From UBA2029 sp037447125 (lineage in GTDB: Bacteria; Chloroflexota; Anaerolineae; Aggregatilineales; Aggregatilineaceae), in assembly GCA_037447125.1 (NCBI GenBank), contig JBBIHG010000059.1, positions 1-23,567 on the forward strand: a stretch of 23,567 nt of DNA. Reading direction: 5' to 3'. The notes beneath the pieces are model-generated. The model was not told the origin of the DNA, did not search any database, and saw only the letters and a list, made by a program, of their open reading frames with translations. Shown one piece after another: positions 8,501-16,573 of the stretch. Within the stretch, counting starts at the first letter, position 1. Every line of letters begins with the position of its first letter. The translations under genes and the position numbers were made by a program.

Positions 8501-8653
8501 GGTCTCTTGCTCGCCGGCGAACTGCGGTGCCACCGTCGTGACCGGCAGGCGACGCGCCGAAGGCGGCGGCGCGGGCCGCTTGTGGCGCTCCGGCGGCGGT
8601 CGGCGTGCCGGCTCGCCAGGTGTGGGGCGATCTTCGGGTGGATTGGCGCTCAT
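5558..8653 (-). CDS. Membrane-anchored protein with two degenerate glycosidase-like barrels
   Basis: 1031 aa. A Pro/Arg-rich cytoplasmic tail (1–72) precedes one transmembrane segment (about 76–97), so it is probably a type II membrane protein with an exterior body. Residues about 300–600 resemble a GH18/spore-germination-type barrel: 'GHAGVAVDYRGVASDLRAAF' (362–381) sits where DxxDxDxE is expected, but the first Asp and the Glu are absent. A Pro/Thr linker (660–705) leads to a second barrel (725–1030) similar to the neighbour at 8717–10375. There the acid/base motif reads VWREPN (Glu828 kept, Asn lost) and the nucleophile position is Arg943 (CFTRFGY against CFTELGY). It may bind glycans rather than cut them. 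A weak GAGAGA ribosome site precedes the start. Confidence 0.75.
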   Translation of the reverse strand: MSANPPEDRPTPGEPARRPPPERHKRPAPPPSARRLPVTTVAPQFAGEQETAPPPVPPRPKRSRRRRQQQGYARAALIGIALAMPLFLVALLLPPFSLLDVAEIAEDILGGRSGAPPGTPLVSDRLTLAAESPRLELDGLAIAAEPDVLSAPFDIQITLLTPADYLAGRFPVRGWHCPADLPPNHALASAIYSLSQGGAPPASLTVSVATLPAVASPDTPALHAWNATANVWEYLASGANEAGVVSATLSYLPRCVALLREMGEGRQVGLVLGLQDTLDADVLAANPTILPGRLRPTLSGALDVVLAPGYTTNQGYAVVPYAQNFVDPAVLDTATVRALLENPALRAEHVRQIAAFVLADPGHAGVAVDYRGVASDLRAAFAAFAREMAASLHRAGRTLTVVVPMPVPLGADAWDSGGYDLAALGSVADALVVRGPLDPAAYAPGADVDRALNWAATQVSRNRLLLGLSALSVEAAADGTLVPLDFEEALAYLGDVALKPSGEAAPGQTVAARLASPAGVAAEWRFDEAAQTPALVYRDAQGALLRTMWITDARALAARLARAADQNLGGVIVSDLLATGAAPGLDAAVLAYRLARPLAAEPLVLQWRVLSGEMVVAHGAGQPGQPFTFTAGEQPGPLTIEVWLGESLIGAETLTVTVPEPTATPTATPTPTAAPTGTPPSPTPPATMTEIAPLPPAMPSPTSRPTAALPDVAALPTVDPAILATADLDTEFAVGVHTGALSRTLLQAGRMRMKWIALDVRFRVGAMPGAQGDTIAQVQGNGFKVLLSVSGDADEFAALDRAEYLALFTAYIGGLAAYGPDGIEVWREPNALMTPEDYLRVLALSYRAIKTASPNTLVISGALRPLDDPAAPGESDAAYAQQLAALGAADWADCIGVQYTLGAVSPVSTADDPRGDSPVYYLSGVSERAAAPFGEAKPLCFTRFGYLSPEGLSPLPPDYAWAQNIALAQQARWLMDAVGQAMADGRVRLLILFSLDASAFAEGSPAAGYALVRPDESCPACETLAELLKED

Positions 8654-8716
8654 GCGCGCAGTCTCTCAGCAGGTAGGCGCAACAGGCGATGGGCTTGCGC
8701 CGCCCCGGCTCTCCGC

Positions 8717-10375
8717 TCAGCGCTCGGCCAGAGCGTCACAGGCCGGGCAACCGCCGCCAGGCCGGATGATGGCATAACCGGCCATCGGGTCGCCGTCGTA
8801 ATTGGTGAAGTCCACATTCCAGATGATCACCAGGCGGACGCGCCCGCTGCTGCGGGCCAGGCGCACGGCGTCGGCCAGCCAGCGCGCCTGCTCGGCCACA
8901 CTCGTCTCCGCGCCCCAGCCGTACGCGCTGGGCAGCGGCCCGTAACCCTCCGGCGACACGTAGCCCAGTTCGGTGAAGCATACCGGGCGCGCCCCGCCGA
9001 AAGCGTTATAGTACGTGTTGACCATGCCCCAGAAGTAGCGCGTGTAGGAGTCGTGCGCACGCGGGTCGCCGGATGTCTGAGTGGGGCTGACGATGCCCTC
9101 GTTGTAGTGCACGCCGATGCAGTCCATGTAGCTCGCGGCCCCCGCCACGGCCATGCCGCGCACATAGCGGTCGTCGTTCCACACCGCCGCCGTGCCAAAA
9201 TGCCCTTCCGCGCCGGTGGGCGCGGGCGCGCCGCTAATCACGGCGACGTTGGGGTTGGCGCTCTTGATGGCGTTGTAGGCCAGGGCCAGAAGCTGTGTGT
9301 AGCTGGCTGGGTCAATGTGACCATTCGCCCATTCGCGGTCAATGTTCTGCTCGTTCCACACTTCGATCGCGTCCGGGCCGAGCGCGGCGACCTCGCCGAC
9401 GAAGCGCGCGTAGTCCTCGAAGTAGCCGGGCTGGATCACGTCGCTGGCGCTGCCGACGATGCCCAGCAGCACCTTGAAGCCGTTGGCGTGGGCCTGGTTA
9501 ATCGCGCCAGCGGCCACGCTGCCCGGCGTCCCGCGCACATAGCGAATCTGCCGCTTGACCCAGGTCATGCCCGCATAGCGCATCAGATCGGGGCGGGCGA
9601 AGCTGTCCACATGTCCGCCGTAGCCAAAGCCGGTCAGACCCGCTTCCCCGGCGACCGGTGCAGGCACCGCGCCGACGGCGGGCACTGTCTCCCCGGGGGC
9701 CGGCGCGGCAATCTCGCTGACAATGGTTGTCACCAGCGGCAGCCCGCTCACGTCGCCAGACAGGAGGCGGACGAAGCTGCCATACGCCCAGCCGTCCTGC
9801 CCGTTCACGGTGATGAAGACCCATTCCAGCGACCCGTCACGGCCCCTGGCCAGGGCCGCCCCGCCCGGCGCCAGCGTGGTGATCACCCGGTAGCCCGTGC
9901 CCGGCCCGGTACGCAGATTGACATCGGCGGAGACCTGCGCGGGAATGCCCGTCCCTTCCGGGAAGCCGCCGGCTGCGGGTGGCGACTCTGGCGCGGGCGC
10001 TTCCGGCGCGGCACCTTCACCCGGCGTGCCTGGCGCAGGGCGGACCGGCAGGGCGTTGAGGTCCAGCTCTGGGCGCACGTCCAAGTAGTCCGACAGCAGC
10101 CAGCCCTCGGCGCCGTCAGCAGCGCGGGCATACAGCCACAGGCCATTGGCGGGGATGTCGTCGCGCGCCACCACGGCCAGCGCCGCGCCGCGCACCAATG
10201 CAGTCACCACCGTGTATTGGGTGCCGGGGCCAGAGCGCATGTTGAGCCGGTCGGGGATAACAGTTACATCCGGGCTGGACTGAGCGCGCGCCGGACTGAG
10301 TCTGGTGCCCGTGAGCGCCAGGGCCAGGGCGACCAGCGCCGCTAGCAGGGTGACCGCCAGGGAACGAGCAGGCAT
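8717..10375 (-). CDS. Secreted SH3b plus GH39/GH5-like glycosidase domain protein
   Basis: 552 aa from the ATG at 10375, chosen because GGAGAG lies 6 nt upstream and it gives a clean signal peptide (about 1–32, ending SPARAQ). Two bacterial SH3 domains follow: about 37–100 (NMRSGPGTQYTVV) and 147–205 (NLRTGPGTGYRVI). These are usually cell-wall or glycan-binding modules. The C-terminal barrel (246–530) has WNEQN (Glu342, expected acid/base) and CFTELGY (Glu469, expected nucleophile), the clan GH-A pattern. The substrate is unknown. The gene runs in the same direction as the 1031-aa paralogue, 63 bp upstream of it, so the two probably form an operon. A start at 10468 would give a poorer N-terminus. 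Confidence 0.8.
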   Translation of the reverse strand: MPARSLAVTLLAALVALALALTGTRLSPARAQSSPDVTVIPDRLNMRSGPGTQYTVVTALVRGAALAVVARDDIPANGLWLYARAADGAEGWLLSDYLDVRPELDLNALPVRPAPGTPGEGAAPEAPAPESPPAAGGFPEGTGIPAQVSADVNLRTGPGTGYRVITTLAPGGAALARGRDGSLEWVFITVNGQDGWAYGSFVRLLSGDVSGLPLVTTIVSEIAAPAPGETVPAVGAVPAPVAGEAGLTGFGYGGHVDSFARPDLMRYAGMTWVKRQIRYVRGTPGSVAAGAINQAHANGFKVLLGIVGSASDVIQPGYFEDYARFVGEVAALGPDAIEVWNEQNIDREWANGHIDPASYTQLLALAYNAIKSANPNVAVISGAPAPTGAEGHFGTAAVWNDDRYVRGMAVAGAASYMDCIGVHYNEGIVSPTQTSGDPRAHDSYTRYFWGMVNTYYNAFGGARPVCFTELGYVSPEGYGPLPSAYGWGAETSVAEQARWLADAVRLARSSGRVRLVIIWNVDFTNYDGDPMAGYAIIRPGGGCPACDALAER

Positions 10376-10502
10376 GGATGTCTCTCCGCGTGAATGGAGC
10401 CAGGCGTAACCGCGTGCTGGTAGAAGTGCCGCTAATAATCTGCCCGCAGGATGCGGGAAGTGTAGCACGCGGGATCGGGCTGTGCAAGGCAGGCGCTGGT
10501 GT

Positions 10503-10603
10503 TCAGTGATCGTTGTTCAGTTATCGGTTATTTTCAGGGGCAGGTTCTCGGTTGATTGGGTGTCAGTTGCCGCCGCATTGCGAGACGCCGTCCTGATCAC
10601 TGA
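10503..10603. repeat. Short inverted and tandem-like TCAGT repeats
   Basis: TCAGTGATC (10503–10511) is repeated inverted as GATCACTGA (10595–10603), with further related words in the same gap (TTCAGTTATCGG, GTCAGTTGCC, CTGACGACTGACC). It separates two divergent secreted-protein genes. The last bases of the window (GGTTATTGGTTATTG) look like the start of a similar degenerate repeat. Confidence 0.4.
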
Positions 10604-10687
10604 CGACTGACCACCGCTCTCTTTTCTCTGCTTCGCGCCCAAACTCGTGTTACACTGGGCGGCAGCGGCAGACGGAGCGAGAGAGAG

Positions 10688-12412
10688 ATGAGAAGCCACC
10701 TGGAAAAGTCATATGGCGTTGGGCCGCTGGCTGTCCCCCCACCCCAAATCCCTCCCCCACAAGGGGAGAGGGGCTTGGAGTCCTCCATTTTCTCCCTTCC
10801 CCCACGAGGGGGGAAGGGCCGGGGATGGGGGGCATGTCTCATATGGCCTCTGAAGCGTCTGAGATGGGAACGATGGGGGGCGGGCGTATTGCTGGCACTG
10901 GCGCTGCTGGCTGGGCTGACCCCTCACAGCACGCCAGCCGCCGCCCAGGAACCGGACCCGCACAGGATCAGCTACGGCGACACGGTGACCGGCACCCTGG
11001 GCGACGACCAGTACGAGCAGCGCTGGACGTTCAGCGGGCGGCGCGGCGAGCTGGTCCGTGTCGTGATGGGACGCGCCATAGACGCGCCCGGCGGCCTGGA
11101 CGGATACCTGCTGCTGCTGGGGCCAGACGGCAGCGTGCTGCTCGAAATGGATGACAGCGGCGACTCGGTCATGCCGGTCATCGAGGAATACGAACTGCCC
11201 GCCGACGGAGTCTACACGCTGGTGGCCACGCGCTTCGGCTTCGCCAACGGCTATTCCGTCGGCGAGTACTCGCTCACCCTGGCGCAGGTCGGCGTGTCGC
11301 CGCCCGTCGGGGCCGTCACCGGTGGGGGAGCGCGCTGGCTGGCCCCTGGGACTCTGCCGCCACGCCTGCGCTGGCTGTCCTACAACGAGGCAGTCAGTGG
11401 CGTGTTGAGCGATGAGGACAGCGAGAACTGGTTCATCTTCCAGGGAAGCGCCGGCGACGATATCACCCTGCGCATGGTCGCGGGCGAGAGCGCGCTCGAT
11501 CCCTTCTTGATCCTGACCGACAGCGCCGGGTACGAGCTGGTGCGGGCCGATGACGCGCCCGACGGCGCGCTCGACGCGGTGATCGCCGGGTTCAGCCTGC
11601 CCGCCGACGGCTCGTACCTGGTGCGCGCGACGCGCTACGGGTTTGAGCACGGCCCGTCAGCGGGTAGCTACACACTGATCATCGAGACGGAAGCGGCGCC
11701 GGTCGAGGCGGGCACGACGGTCCCAGAGCCGCTGACCCCCGGCGTGATCGCCAGCGGCGCGCTCGACTTGCAGACGGTCGCCCGGCGCTATACCCTCAGC
11801 GGCGGGGCGGGCGACCGGCTGACGGTGGTCGTGGAGCGCACGACTGGCACGCTCGACCCGGCACTGGCTCTGCGCGATCCCGGCGGATCGCTGATCGCTG
11901 CCAGCCGCGCCTGGCTCGATCCCGCCGAGGCGCGCATCAGCCGGGTTGAGCTGCCCGCTGACGGCGTCTACACACTTGAAGTGATCCTCGACGACCTGAG
12001 CGCCGCGGGCGCGTACCGGCTGGTGGCCATCGTCGCGCCGCCGTCCCCTGCTCCGCCGCCAGCCTTCGTCCCCACGCCGGGGCTGGACCTGGAAGCCGTG
12101 CTGCTGTGGACCTCCGCCGCCGACCTCGACCTGGACGCGACGGGTCCGGCGCCGGGAACGCATGAGGCGCGCGCACACGACTTCTGCGCTGGATTGGGCG
12201 CAGAGCCAGTGGAGCGCCTCACCTGGGCAGCCGGAACAGCCGCTCCCGGTCTGTACGCGATTTCCGTCCAGCACCGCCTGGACTGCACCGGCGGCGGCGA
12301 GCCGGTGCGTTTCGTGCTGGGGGTGGCGTCTGGCGGCGTGCTGTTGGACGTGATCGAGGGCGTGCTGGCCCGCGAAGGGGATGTGCACACGATGTACCTG
12401 GCGCTCCCGTAA
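10688..12412 (+). CDS. Secreted protein with PPC-type beta-sandwich repeats
   Basis: 574 aa. Three repeated units of about 100 residues resemble the pre-peptidase C-terminal (PPC) fold: 'GDTVTGTLGDDQYEQRWTF…ELPADGVYTLVATR' (97–200), 'GVLSDEDSENWFIF…LPADGSYLVRATR' (235–333) and 'RYTLSGGAGDRLTVVV…LPADGVYTLEV' (355–447). The last part (470–574, LLWTSAADLDLDATGP) recalls DUF2135-like domains. A hydrophobic stretch at 64–78 followed by TPAAAQ looks like a signal peptide. Residues about 16–49 before it are translated from a palindromic repeat. No protease or enzymatic domain is visible, so it is probably a surface or adhesion protein. No other in-frame ATG precedes the signal sequence, so the true start is uncertain. 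Confidence 0.72.
   Translation: MRSHLEKSYGVGPLAVPPPQIPPPQGERGLESSIFSLPPRGGKGRGWGACLIWPLKRLRWERWGAGVLLALALLAGLTPHSTPAAAQEPDPHRISYGDTVTGTLGDDQYEQRWTFSGRRGELVRVVMGRAIDAPGGLDGYLLLLGPDGSVLLEMDDSGDSVMPVIEEYELPADGVYTLVATRFGFANGYSVGEYSLTLAQVGVSPPVGAVTGGGARWLAPGTLPPRLRWLSYNEAVSGVLSDEDSENWFIFQGSAGDDITLRMVAGESALDPFLILTDSAGYELVRADDAPDGALDAVIAGFSLPADGSYLVRATRYGFEHGPSAGSYTLIIETEAAPVEAGTTVPEPLTPGVIASGALDLQTVARRYTLSGGAGDRLTVVVERTTGTLDPALALRDPGGSLIAASRAWLDPAEARISRVELPADGVYTLEVILDDLSAAGAYRLVAIVAPPSPAPPPAFVPTPGLDLEAVLLWTSAADLDLDATGPAPGTHEARAHDFCAGLGAEPVERLTWAAGTAAPGLYAISVQHRLDCTGGGEPVRFVLGVASGGVLLDVIEGVLAREGDVHTMYLALP
10734..10832. repeat. C/G palindromic repeat, copy 3, inside a reading frame
   Basis: The ends TCCCCCCACCCC (10734–10745) and GGGGATGGGGGG (10821–10832) match with one mismatch, and the internal stems match copies at 2480 and 5418. 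This copy is open in the frame of the PPC-repeat gene and adds a Pro/Gly-rich stretch before its signal peptide. Confidence 0.7.
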
Positions 12413-12452
12413 GAGGGCACGGAATTCCCCGTGCGTGCCTTGTGAAACGCGG

Positions 12453-12458
12453 TATAAT
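12453..12458 (+). promoter_or_regulatory. -10 box upstream of the HNH gene
   Basis: A perfect TATAAT lies 57 nt before the start codon. No good -35 is present at normal spacing. Just upstream is a 6-bp hairpin (GCACGG 12417–12422, CCGTGC 12429–12434) that may end the preceding gene, though it lacks a T run. Confidence 0.45.
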
Positions 12459-12514
12459 AGGCGCATCTGCTCAGTCATGCGGGCACCCGCCCGGAACGGG
12501 ACGGGTGAACGACT

Positions 12515-13060
12515 ATGGTTGAAGGGCGAGTCCTACTCCTCAACGGTGGCACGTGGGAGCCGCTGACCGTCGTCAGCATCCCCCGGGCGATCAACCTCCT
12601 GCTGTCCGGCAAAGCGATCGTCGTCGAAGAGTCCGGTCGATTCCTGCGCACGGTGCGCTCGCGCTTTCCGGTGCCCTCCGTCATCGCGCTGCGGCACTAC
12701 ATTAATGTGCCGCGCCGTCACGCCCACTGGAGCCGGCAGGGCGTGCTGACCCGTGATCTGTACACCTGTATCTACTGCGGGCTGACGGTGGGCGACGTGG
12801 TGCGCGGGCAGGTGCTGACGCGCCATGACCTGACTATTGACCACATCGTGCCGCTCTCGCGCGGGGGCAAGAATACGTGGGCCAACACGGCCTGCGCCTG
12901 CGCCGCGTGCAACCATCGCAAGGGCAACCGACTGCCCGGAGAGGCAGGCATGAAACTGCTCTGGGAGCCGAAGACTCCGCGCACCAGCTACCTGGTGCTC
13001 GAAGTGGGCAGCGGCCCCGAAGCGTGGAAGCGCTACATCGAGATCGGAACCGATCGCTGA
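12515..13060 (+). CDS. HNH endonuclease-like protein
   Basis: 181 aa with an N-terminal beta/alpha part (RVLLLNGGTWEPLTVVSIPRA) typical of stand-alone bacterial HNH proteins and an HNH domain at about 80–145. Zinc ligands are CIYC (Cys85, Cys88) and CAAC (Cys129, Cys132). Catalytic residues are in IDHIVPLSRGG (Asp109, His110), Asn124 in WANTAC, and NHRKGNR (His134). The first residues and the ~60 aa C-terminus are conserved features of this housekeeping-like family rather than of restriction enzymes. No methylase is nearby. The biological substrate is unknown. It is probably monocistronic, since rimO has its own promoter. Confidence 0.87.
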   Translation: MVEGRVLLLNGGTWEPLTVVSIPRAINLLLSGKAIVVEESGRFLRTVRSRFPVPSVIALRHYINVPRRHAHWSRQGVLTRDLYTCIYCGLTVGDVVRGQVLTRHDLTIDHIVPLSRGGKNTWANTACACAACNHRKGNRLPGEAGMKLLWEPKTPRTSYLVLEVGSGPEAWKRYIEIGTDR

Positions 13061-13075
13061 GGCTCGGCAGTACCC

Positions 13076-13104
13076 TCGACGCGGACGCCCGCTCGCGCTA
13101 TGAT
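13076..13104 (+). promoter_or_regulatory. Promoter of rimO
   Basis: TCGACG (13076–13081, 4/6 to consensus) and TATGAT (13099–13104, 5/6) are separated by 17 nt. The -10 box contains the ATG at 13100, so that codon cannot be translated from this promoter. The start at 13169 is therefore preferred. Confidence 0.5.
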
Positions 13105-13168
13105 TGCCCCATTCTCCAGCGATGGCGTCGTCGCCAGCCATCCGGCCCCAAGGGAAACAGCTATCTTC

Positions 13169-14602
13169 ATGCCCAGGCATCGCGATACGTATTACCTGCT
13201 CAGCCTCGGCTGTGCGAAGAACACCGTCGACTCGGAGTCTATGGCCGCCCTGCTCGATGGCGCCGGGCTGCGCGGCACAGCTTCGCCCGATCGCGCCGCA
13301 GTTCTGATCGTCAACACGTGCGGCTTCATCACCCCAGCCCGCGAGGAGTCGATTGGGGCGCTGCGCGAGCTGGCCGCCGACAAGCGGCCCGGCCAGTTGC
13401 TCATCGCCGCGGGGTGTCTGGCCCAGCGCGACGGGCACGAGCTGGCCCGCCTGGTGCCGGGGCTGGACGGGGTGATCGGCACGCGGCGCTGGATGGACAT
13501 CGTGGACGTCGTGCGCCGGCTGCGCGCGGAGGCCCACCCCCAGCCGCTTTACCATTTGCCGGACGAGGCGCGCACCGTCGGTCTCGACGAGCGCGGAGTC
13601 AGCCGCGTCGCTGTGCAGGGGGCGAGCGCCTACCTCAAGATCGCTGATGGCTGCCGCCGCCCCTGCGCTTTCTGCACCCTCCCCGCCATCAAAGGGACCG
13701 CCGTCAGCCGGCCCGCCGAGCGCATCGTCGCCGAGGCGCGCGCCCTGCGCGACCGCGGCGTGCAAGAGTTGATCCTGATCGCCCAGGACACCACCGACTA
13801 CGGCCACGACCTGGGGCTGAGCGATGGGCTGGCCGGCCTGCTGGAAGAGATCGTCGCCGCCGTGCCAGATCTGCCGTGGCTGCGCGTCATGTACGCTTAC
13901 CCTGGTTGCGTCAGCGACCGGCTGATCGCCACCATGGCCGCCCACCCGCAAATCCTGCCCTATCTGGACATCCCCCTCCAGCACGCTGACCCCCGCACCC
14001 TGCGGCGCATGCGCCGCCCCGCCAATGTGGATTGGGTGCGCTCGACTGTCGCCAGGATGCGCGCCGCCCTGCCCGATCTCGCCATCCGCACGACGTTCAT
14101 CGTCGGCTATCCCGGCGAGACGGACGATGAGTTCGAGACGCTGCTGTGCTTCGTTGAGGAGATGCGCTTCGACCGCGTGGGCTGCTTCCCCTACAGCTTC
14201 GAGCCGGGCACGCCCTCGGCCACCCTGCCCGGTCAGGTGGACGAAGACGCGAAGATCGCGCGCCGCGACCTGCTGATGAGCGTCCAGCAGCCGATCAGCC
14301 TGGCCCGCAACCAGGCGTTCGTTGGGCAGACGCTCGATGTGCTGGTCGAGGGCAAAGCCGAGGCCACGGACGAAGACGGGCGTCCTGCCGGCCAGATGAT
14401 CACCCTGGCCCGCTCGTACCGCGATGCGCCGGAGATTGACGGCTACGTGCTGGTAGAAGGTGAGTTGGCGGAGGGAGAGATTGTGCCGGTGCGCGTGACG
14501 GGGGCGCTGGTTTACGACCTGATCGCCTCGCCAGACCTCGCGCCGCAGCAAGTCATCGCGCCAGGGACAGTTCTCAAGCCGGGCAACGAGCGCTCTGGCT
14601 GA
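13169..14602 (+). CDS. rimO: Ribosomal protein S12 methylthiotransferase
   Basis: 477 aa. A radical-SAM enzyme that adds a methylthio group to an Asp of ribosomal protein S12. It has three domains: the N-terminal MTTase domain with cluster cysteines Cys15 (SLGCAKN), Cys51 (NTCGFI) and Cys83 (AGCLAQR); the radical-SAM domain with GCRRPCAFC (Cys162, Cys166, Cys169) and later PLQHADPRTLRRMRR and GYPGETDDEF; and a C-terminal TRAM domain (about 410–475). The SLGCAKN start and 'IAQDTTDYG' favour RimO over MiaB. The start at 13169 is the one that places SLGCAKN 12 residues in. Its Shine–Dalgarno is weak (AGGGAAA about 14 nt upstream). The stop touches the stop of the opposite kinase gene. Confidence 0.94.
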   Translation: MPRHRDTYYLLSLGCAKNTVDSESMAALLDGAGLRGTASPDRAAVLIVNTCGFITPAREESIGALRELAADKRPGQLLIAAGCLAQRDGHELARLVPGLDGVIGTRRWMDIVDVVRRLRAEAHPQPLYHLPDEARTVGLDERGVSRVAVQGASAYLKIADGCRRPCAFCTLPAIKGTAVSRPAERIVAEARALRDRGVQELILIAQDTTDYGHDLGLSDGLAGLLEEIVAAVPDLPWLRVMYAYPGCVSDRLIATMAAHPQILPYLDIPLQHADPRTLRRMRRPANVDWVRSTVARMRAALPDLAIRTTFIVGYPGETDDEFETLLCFVEEMRFDRVGCFPYSFEPGTPSATLPGQVDEDAKIARRDLLMSVQQPISLARNQAFVGQTLDVLVEGKAEATDEDGRPAGQMITLARSYRDAPEIDGYVLVEGELAEGEIVPVRVTGALVYDLIASPDLAPQQVIAPGTVLKPGNERSG

Positions 14603-16408
14603 CTATGCTGACGTGTTGACGGGCAGGACCGGCTTCTCGCTCGGAGCGGCAGCAGCAGGCAGCGTGAACCAGAACGTGCTGCCGGCACCGACTTCGCTCT
14701 CGACGCCAATCGTGCCATTGAGCTTGTGCACGATGCGCTGAGCGATGGTCAGCCCCATGCCAAAGCCCTCAACATCCTGTCTGAGACGGGTCAGCGGCAC
14801 GAACAGCCGTGTCTGATCGTGAGGGGTAATGCCGACCCCGTTGTCCTGCACTTCGTAGCGCACTGTGCCGCTCTCCGGCTGCGGCACCGCGCGCACGGCG
14901 ACCCGCGGGGTGGGATTGTCGGGGGCTATGTACTTGATCGCGTTGTCAAACAAGATGGCGAAGATCTCCTCCACCCAGGGGCCGTAGGCTTGCGCTGGCG
15001 GCATGTCCGTGGCGATCGTGAGTTCCACCGAACGGTCGGCAATCGCTTTCTGCAACCGGTCGCGCGCAGCGGCGGCACAGCGCCCGATATTCACTTCGAC
15101 AATCGTCTCCGACGCATCGCACAACTGCGCGAACAGCAGCAAGCTGGTGATCATGCCGCTCATGGTCAGCGCCGTCCGCTCGATGATCTGGGCCATCTCG
15201 CAGATCTCGGGCTGGGCCGCGCAGTCGAGGTCTGCCGTGATCAGGCCAGCATAGCCCAGTATCAGGCTGAGCGGGGTTTTCAGGTTGTGGGCGACGGTAT
15301 GGCTGAACAGGTCTAGCTCGGCATTGCGCAGCTCCAGCTCGCTGGCATAGTGTCGGATCAGTTCCTCCGCCTTGCGCCGCTCGGTGATATCGTGGAGGAC
15401 GACCAGTCGCCCATGCTCACGCCTGTCACCGTTGACCAGGGCGGACACGTGCACGTCATACCACCGCGGCTCTCCGTCCACGCCGACGGTCACCGTACCT
15501 GAGTCCGGCGCGCCGTTCGACGCTCCGACGAGCGGCGCAGCCAGAGGGCCGAGCGCCTCGGTGACGGGTTGACCAACGCTGTGTTCCTCAACACAACCCA
15601 ACACGCGCTGCGCGGCTTTGTTCAGGTCCACGACGCGGTCGAGCGCGTCAAGCACGATCACCGGGTCGCCCATGTTCTCGATCAGCATGTCGCGGGCAAT
15701 GGGCACCACATCGAACAGGCGGAACCGGATCAGGTTGGTTGCCAGGGCCAGGCTGGTCAGTGAGAAAGCGAACGGTGTGGGGTCAATGGGGCCAAACAGC
15801 TCAATCCCGGAGATATACAGCGCATTGCCAGCCAGCGGCATGAGCAGCGCGATGAGAATCAGGCGCACCTGGCGGCGATACAGCCCCCGTCCCGTGCGCA
15901 GCATGACCTCTAGCAATAACCAGACACCCGCCAGAAAAGCGGCGTAGGCAATCAGCGAGTGGGCCCAGAACGCCGGGCCGACTTGGCTGATCGTGACCAC
16001 GTAGCCACCTGCATCGCGCAGGCCGATGTCGTACCACATCAGTCCATGCGCGCCGGTGGTCCACATCAGCGCGGTGAACAGCAGCGGCGGCAGCGCCAGC
16101 AGCAGATACACAGGCCGGGTCAGCCAGCGCGCGCGCCCGCTATAGGTCAGCGCAAAAGCCAGCCACAACGGAGAAACGCTAGTCACCCCCAGGTACTTGA
16201 CCCGCGCCCAGAAGAACTGCGTCTTCAGATCGGCGCCCGCAAGCTGCAACGCATAGGCGAACGACCAGAAGGCGATGGCCAGCATCAGCAGAGTCAGCGG
16301 CGCAGCGCCGGGAGTCGCGCGCCGCTGCCAGACCAGCGCCGCCAGCACAAGGAGCACGAGCGCCGATGCTAGGAGTGGTAACGTGAAAGGAGTGTATTGC
16401 CAGTGCAC
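14603..16408 (-). CDS. 7TM–PAS sensor histidine kinase
   Basis: 601 aa from a GTG start. The first 225 residues form about seven transmembrane helices, the N-terminal 7TM sensor layout. A PAS domain follows (about 240–345, ending DITERRKAEEL), then a HisKA dimer helix with VAHNLKTPL (His374 as phospho-acceptor), and an ATPase domain with N box FDNAIKYI (Asn489), G1 DNGVGI (522–527) and G2 GFGMGL (548–553). No response regulator is adjacent, so the output is unknown. A weak GGCGGA ribosome site is 9 nt upstream. The gene is tail to tail with rimO with no intervening base. Confidence 0.92.
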   Translation of the reverse strand: MHWQYTPFTLPLLASALVLLVLAALVWQRRATPGAAPLTLLMLAIAFWSFAYALQLAGADLKTQFFWARVKYLGVTSVSPLWLAFALTYSGRARWLTRPVYLLLALPPLLFTALMWTTGAHGLMWYDIGLRDAGGYVVTISQVGPAFWAHSLIAYAAFLAGVWLLLEVMLRTGRGLYRRQVRLILIALLMPLAGNALYISGIELFGPIDPTPFAFSLTSLALATNLIRFRLFDVVPIARDMLIENMGDPVIVLDALDRVVDLNKAAQRVLGCVEEHSVGQPVTEALGPLAAPLVGASNGAPDSGTVTVGVDGEPRWYDVHVSALVNGDRREHGRLVVLHDITERRKAEELIRHYASELELRNAELDLFSHTVAHNLKTPLSLILGYAGLITADLDCAAQPEICEMAQIIERTALTMSGMITSLLLFAQLCDASETIVEVNIGRCAAAARDRLQKAIADRSVELTIATDMPPAQAYGPWVEEIFAILFDNAIKYIAPDNPTPRVAVRAVPQPESGTVRYEVQDNGVGITPHDQTRLFVPLTRLRQDVEGFGMGLTIAQRIVHKLNGTIGVESEVGAGSTFWFTLPAAAAPSEKPVLPVNTSA

Positions 16409-16478
16409 CGTCAGATTCCGCCAGTGAGTCTTTGCAGGCTCGATAGACCTCTACGCCCATAAGCCTTTACGTCCGGCT

Positions 16479-16501
16479 GTTGACTTCAATTATAAGTCAA
16501 C
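16479..16501. promoter_or_regulatory. Inverted repeat, possible operator of the kinase gene
   Basis: GTTGACTT (16479–16486) and AAGTCAAC (16494–16501) form a perfect 8-bp inverted repeat around CAATTAT. On the minus strand the centre contains TATAAT (16493 down to 16488), about 80 nt upstream of the kinase start. A palindrome over a -10-like box suggests a repressor site, though no good -35 is seen at standard spacing. This AT-rich patch contrasts with the GC-rich surroundings. Confidence 0.45.
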
Positions 16502-16573
16502 CCTGCGTCAATAATGGGTCACCGGAGGGGTTTGAGGGCATTTTCCATGAGAAATTCACAGAGCGGGGCCGGC

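Noticed and set aside
7475..10345. A 956-codon open frame on the plus strand
   Set aside because: It is antisense to the two glycosidase-like genes, which have clear domains, a signal peptide and ribosome sites.
12515..13060. HNH gene as an IscB or HEARO-associated nuclease linked to the RNA
   Set aside because: It lacks the RuvC domain and bridge helix of IscB, is short, and is 5 kb from the RNA region.
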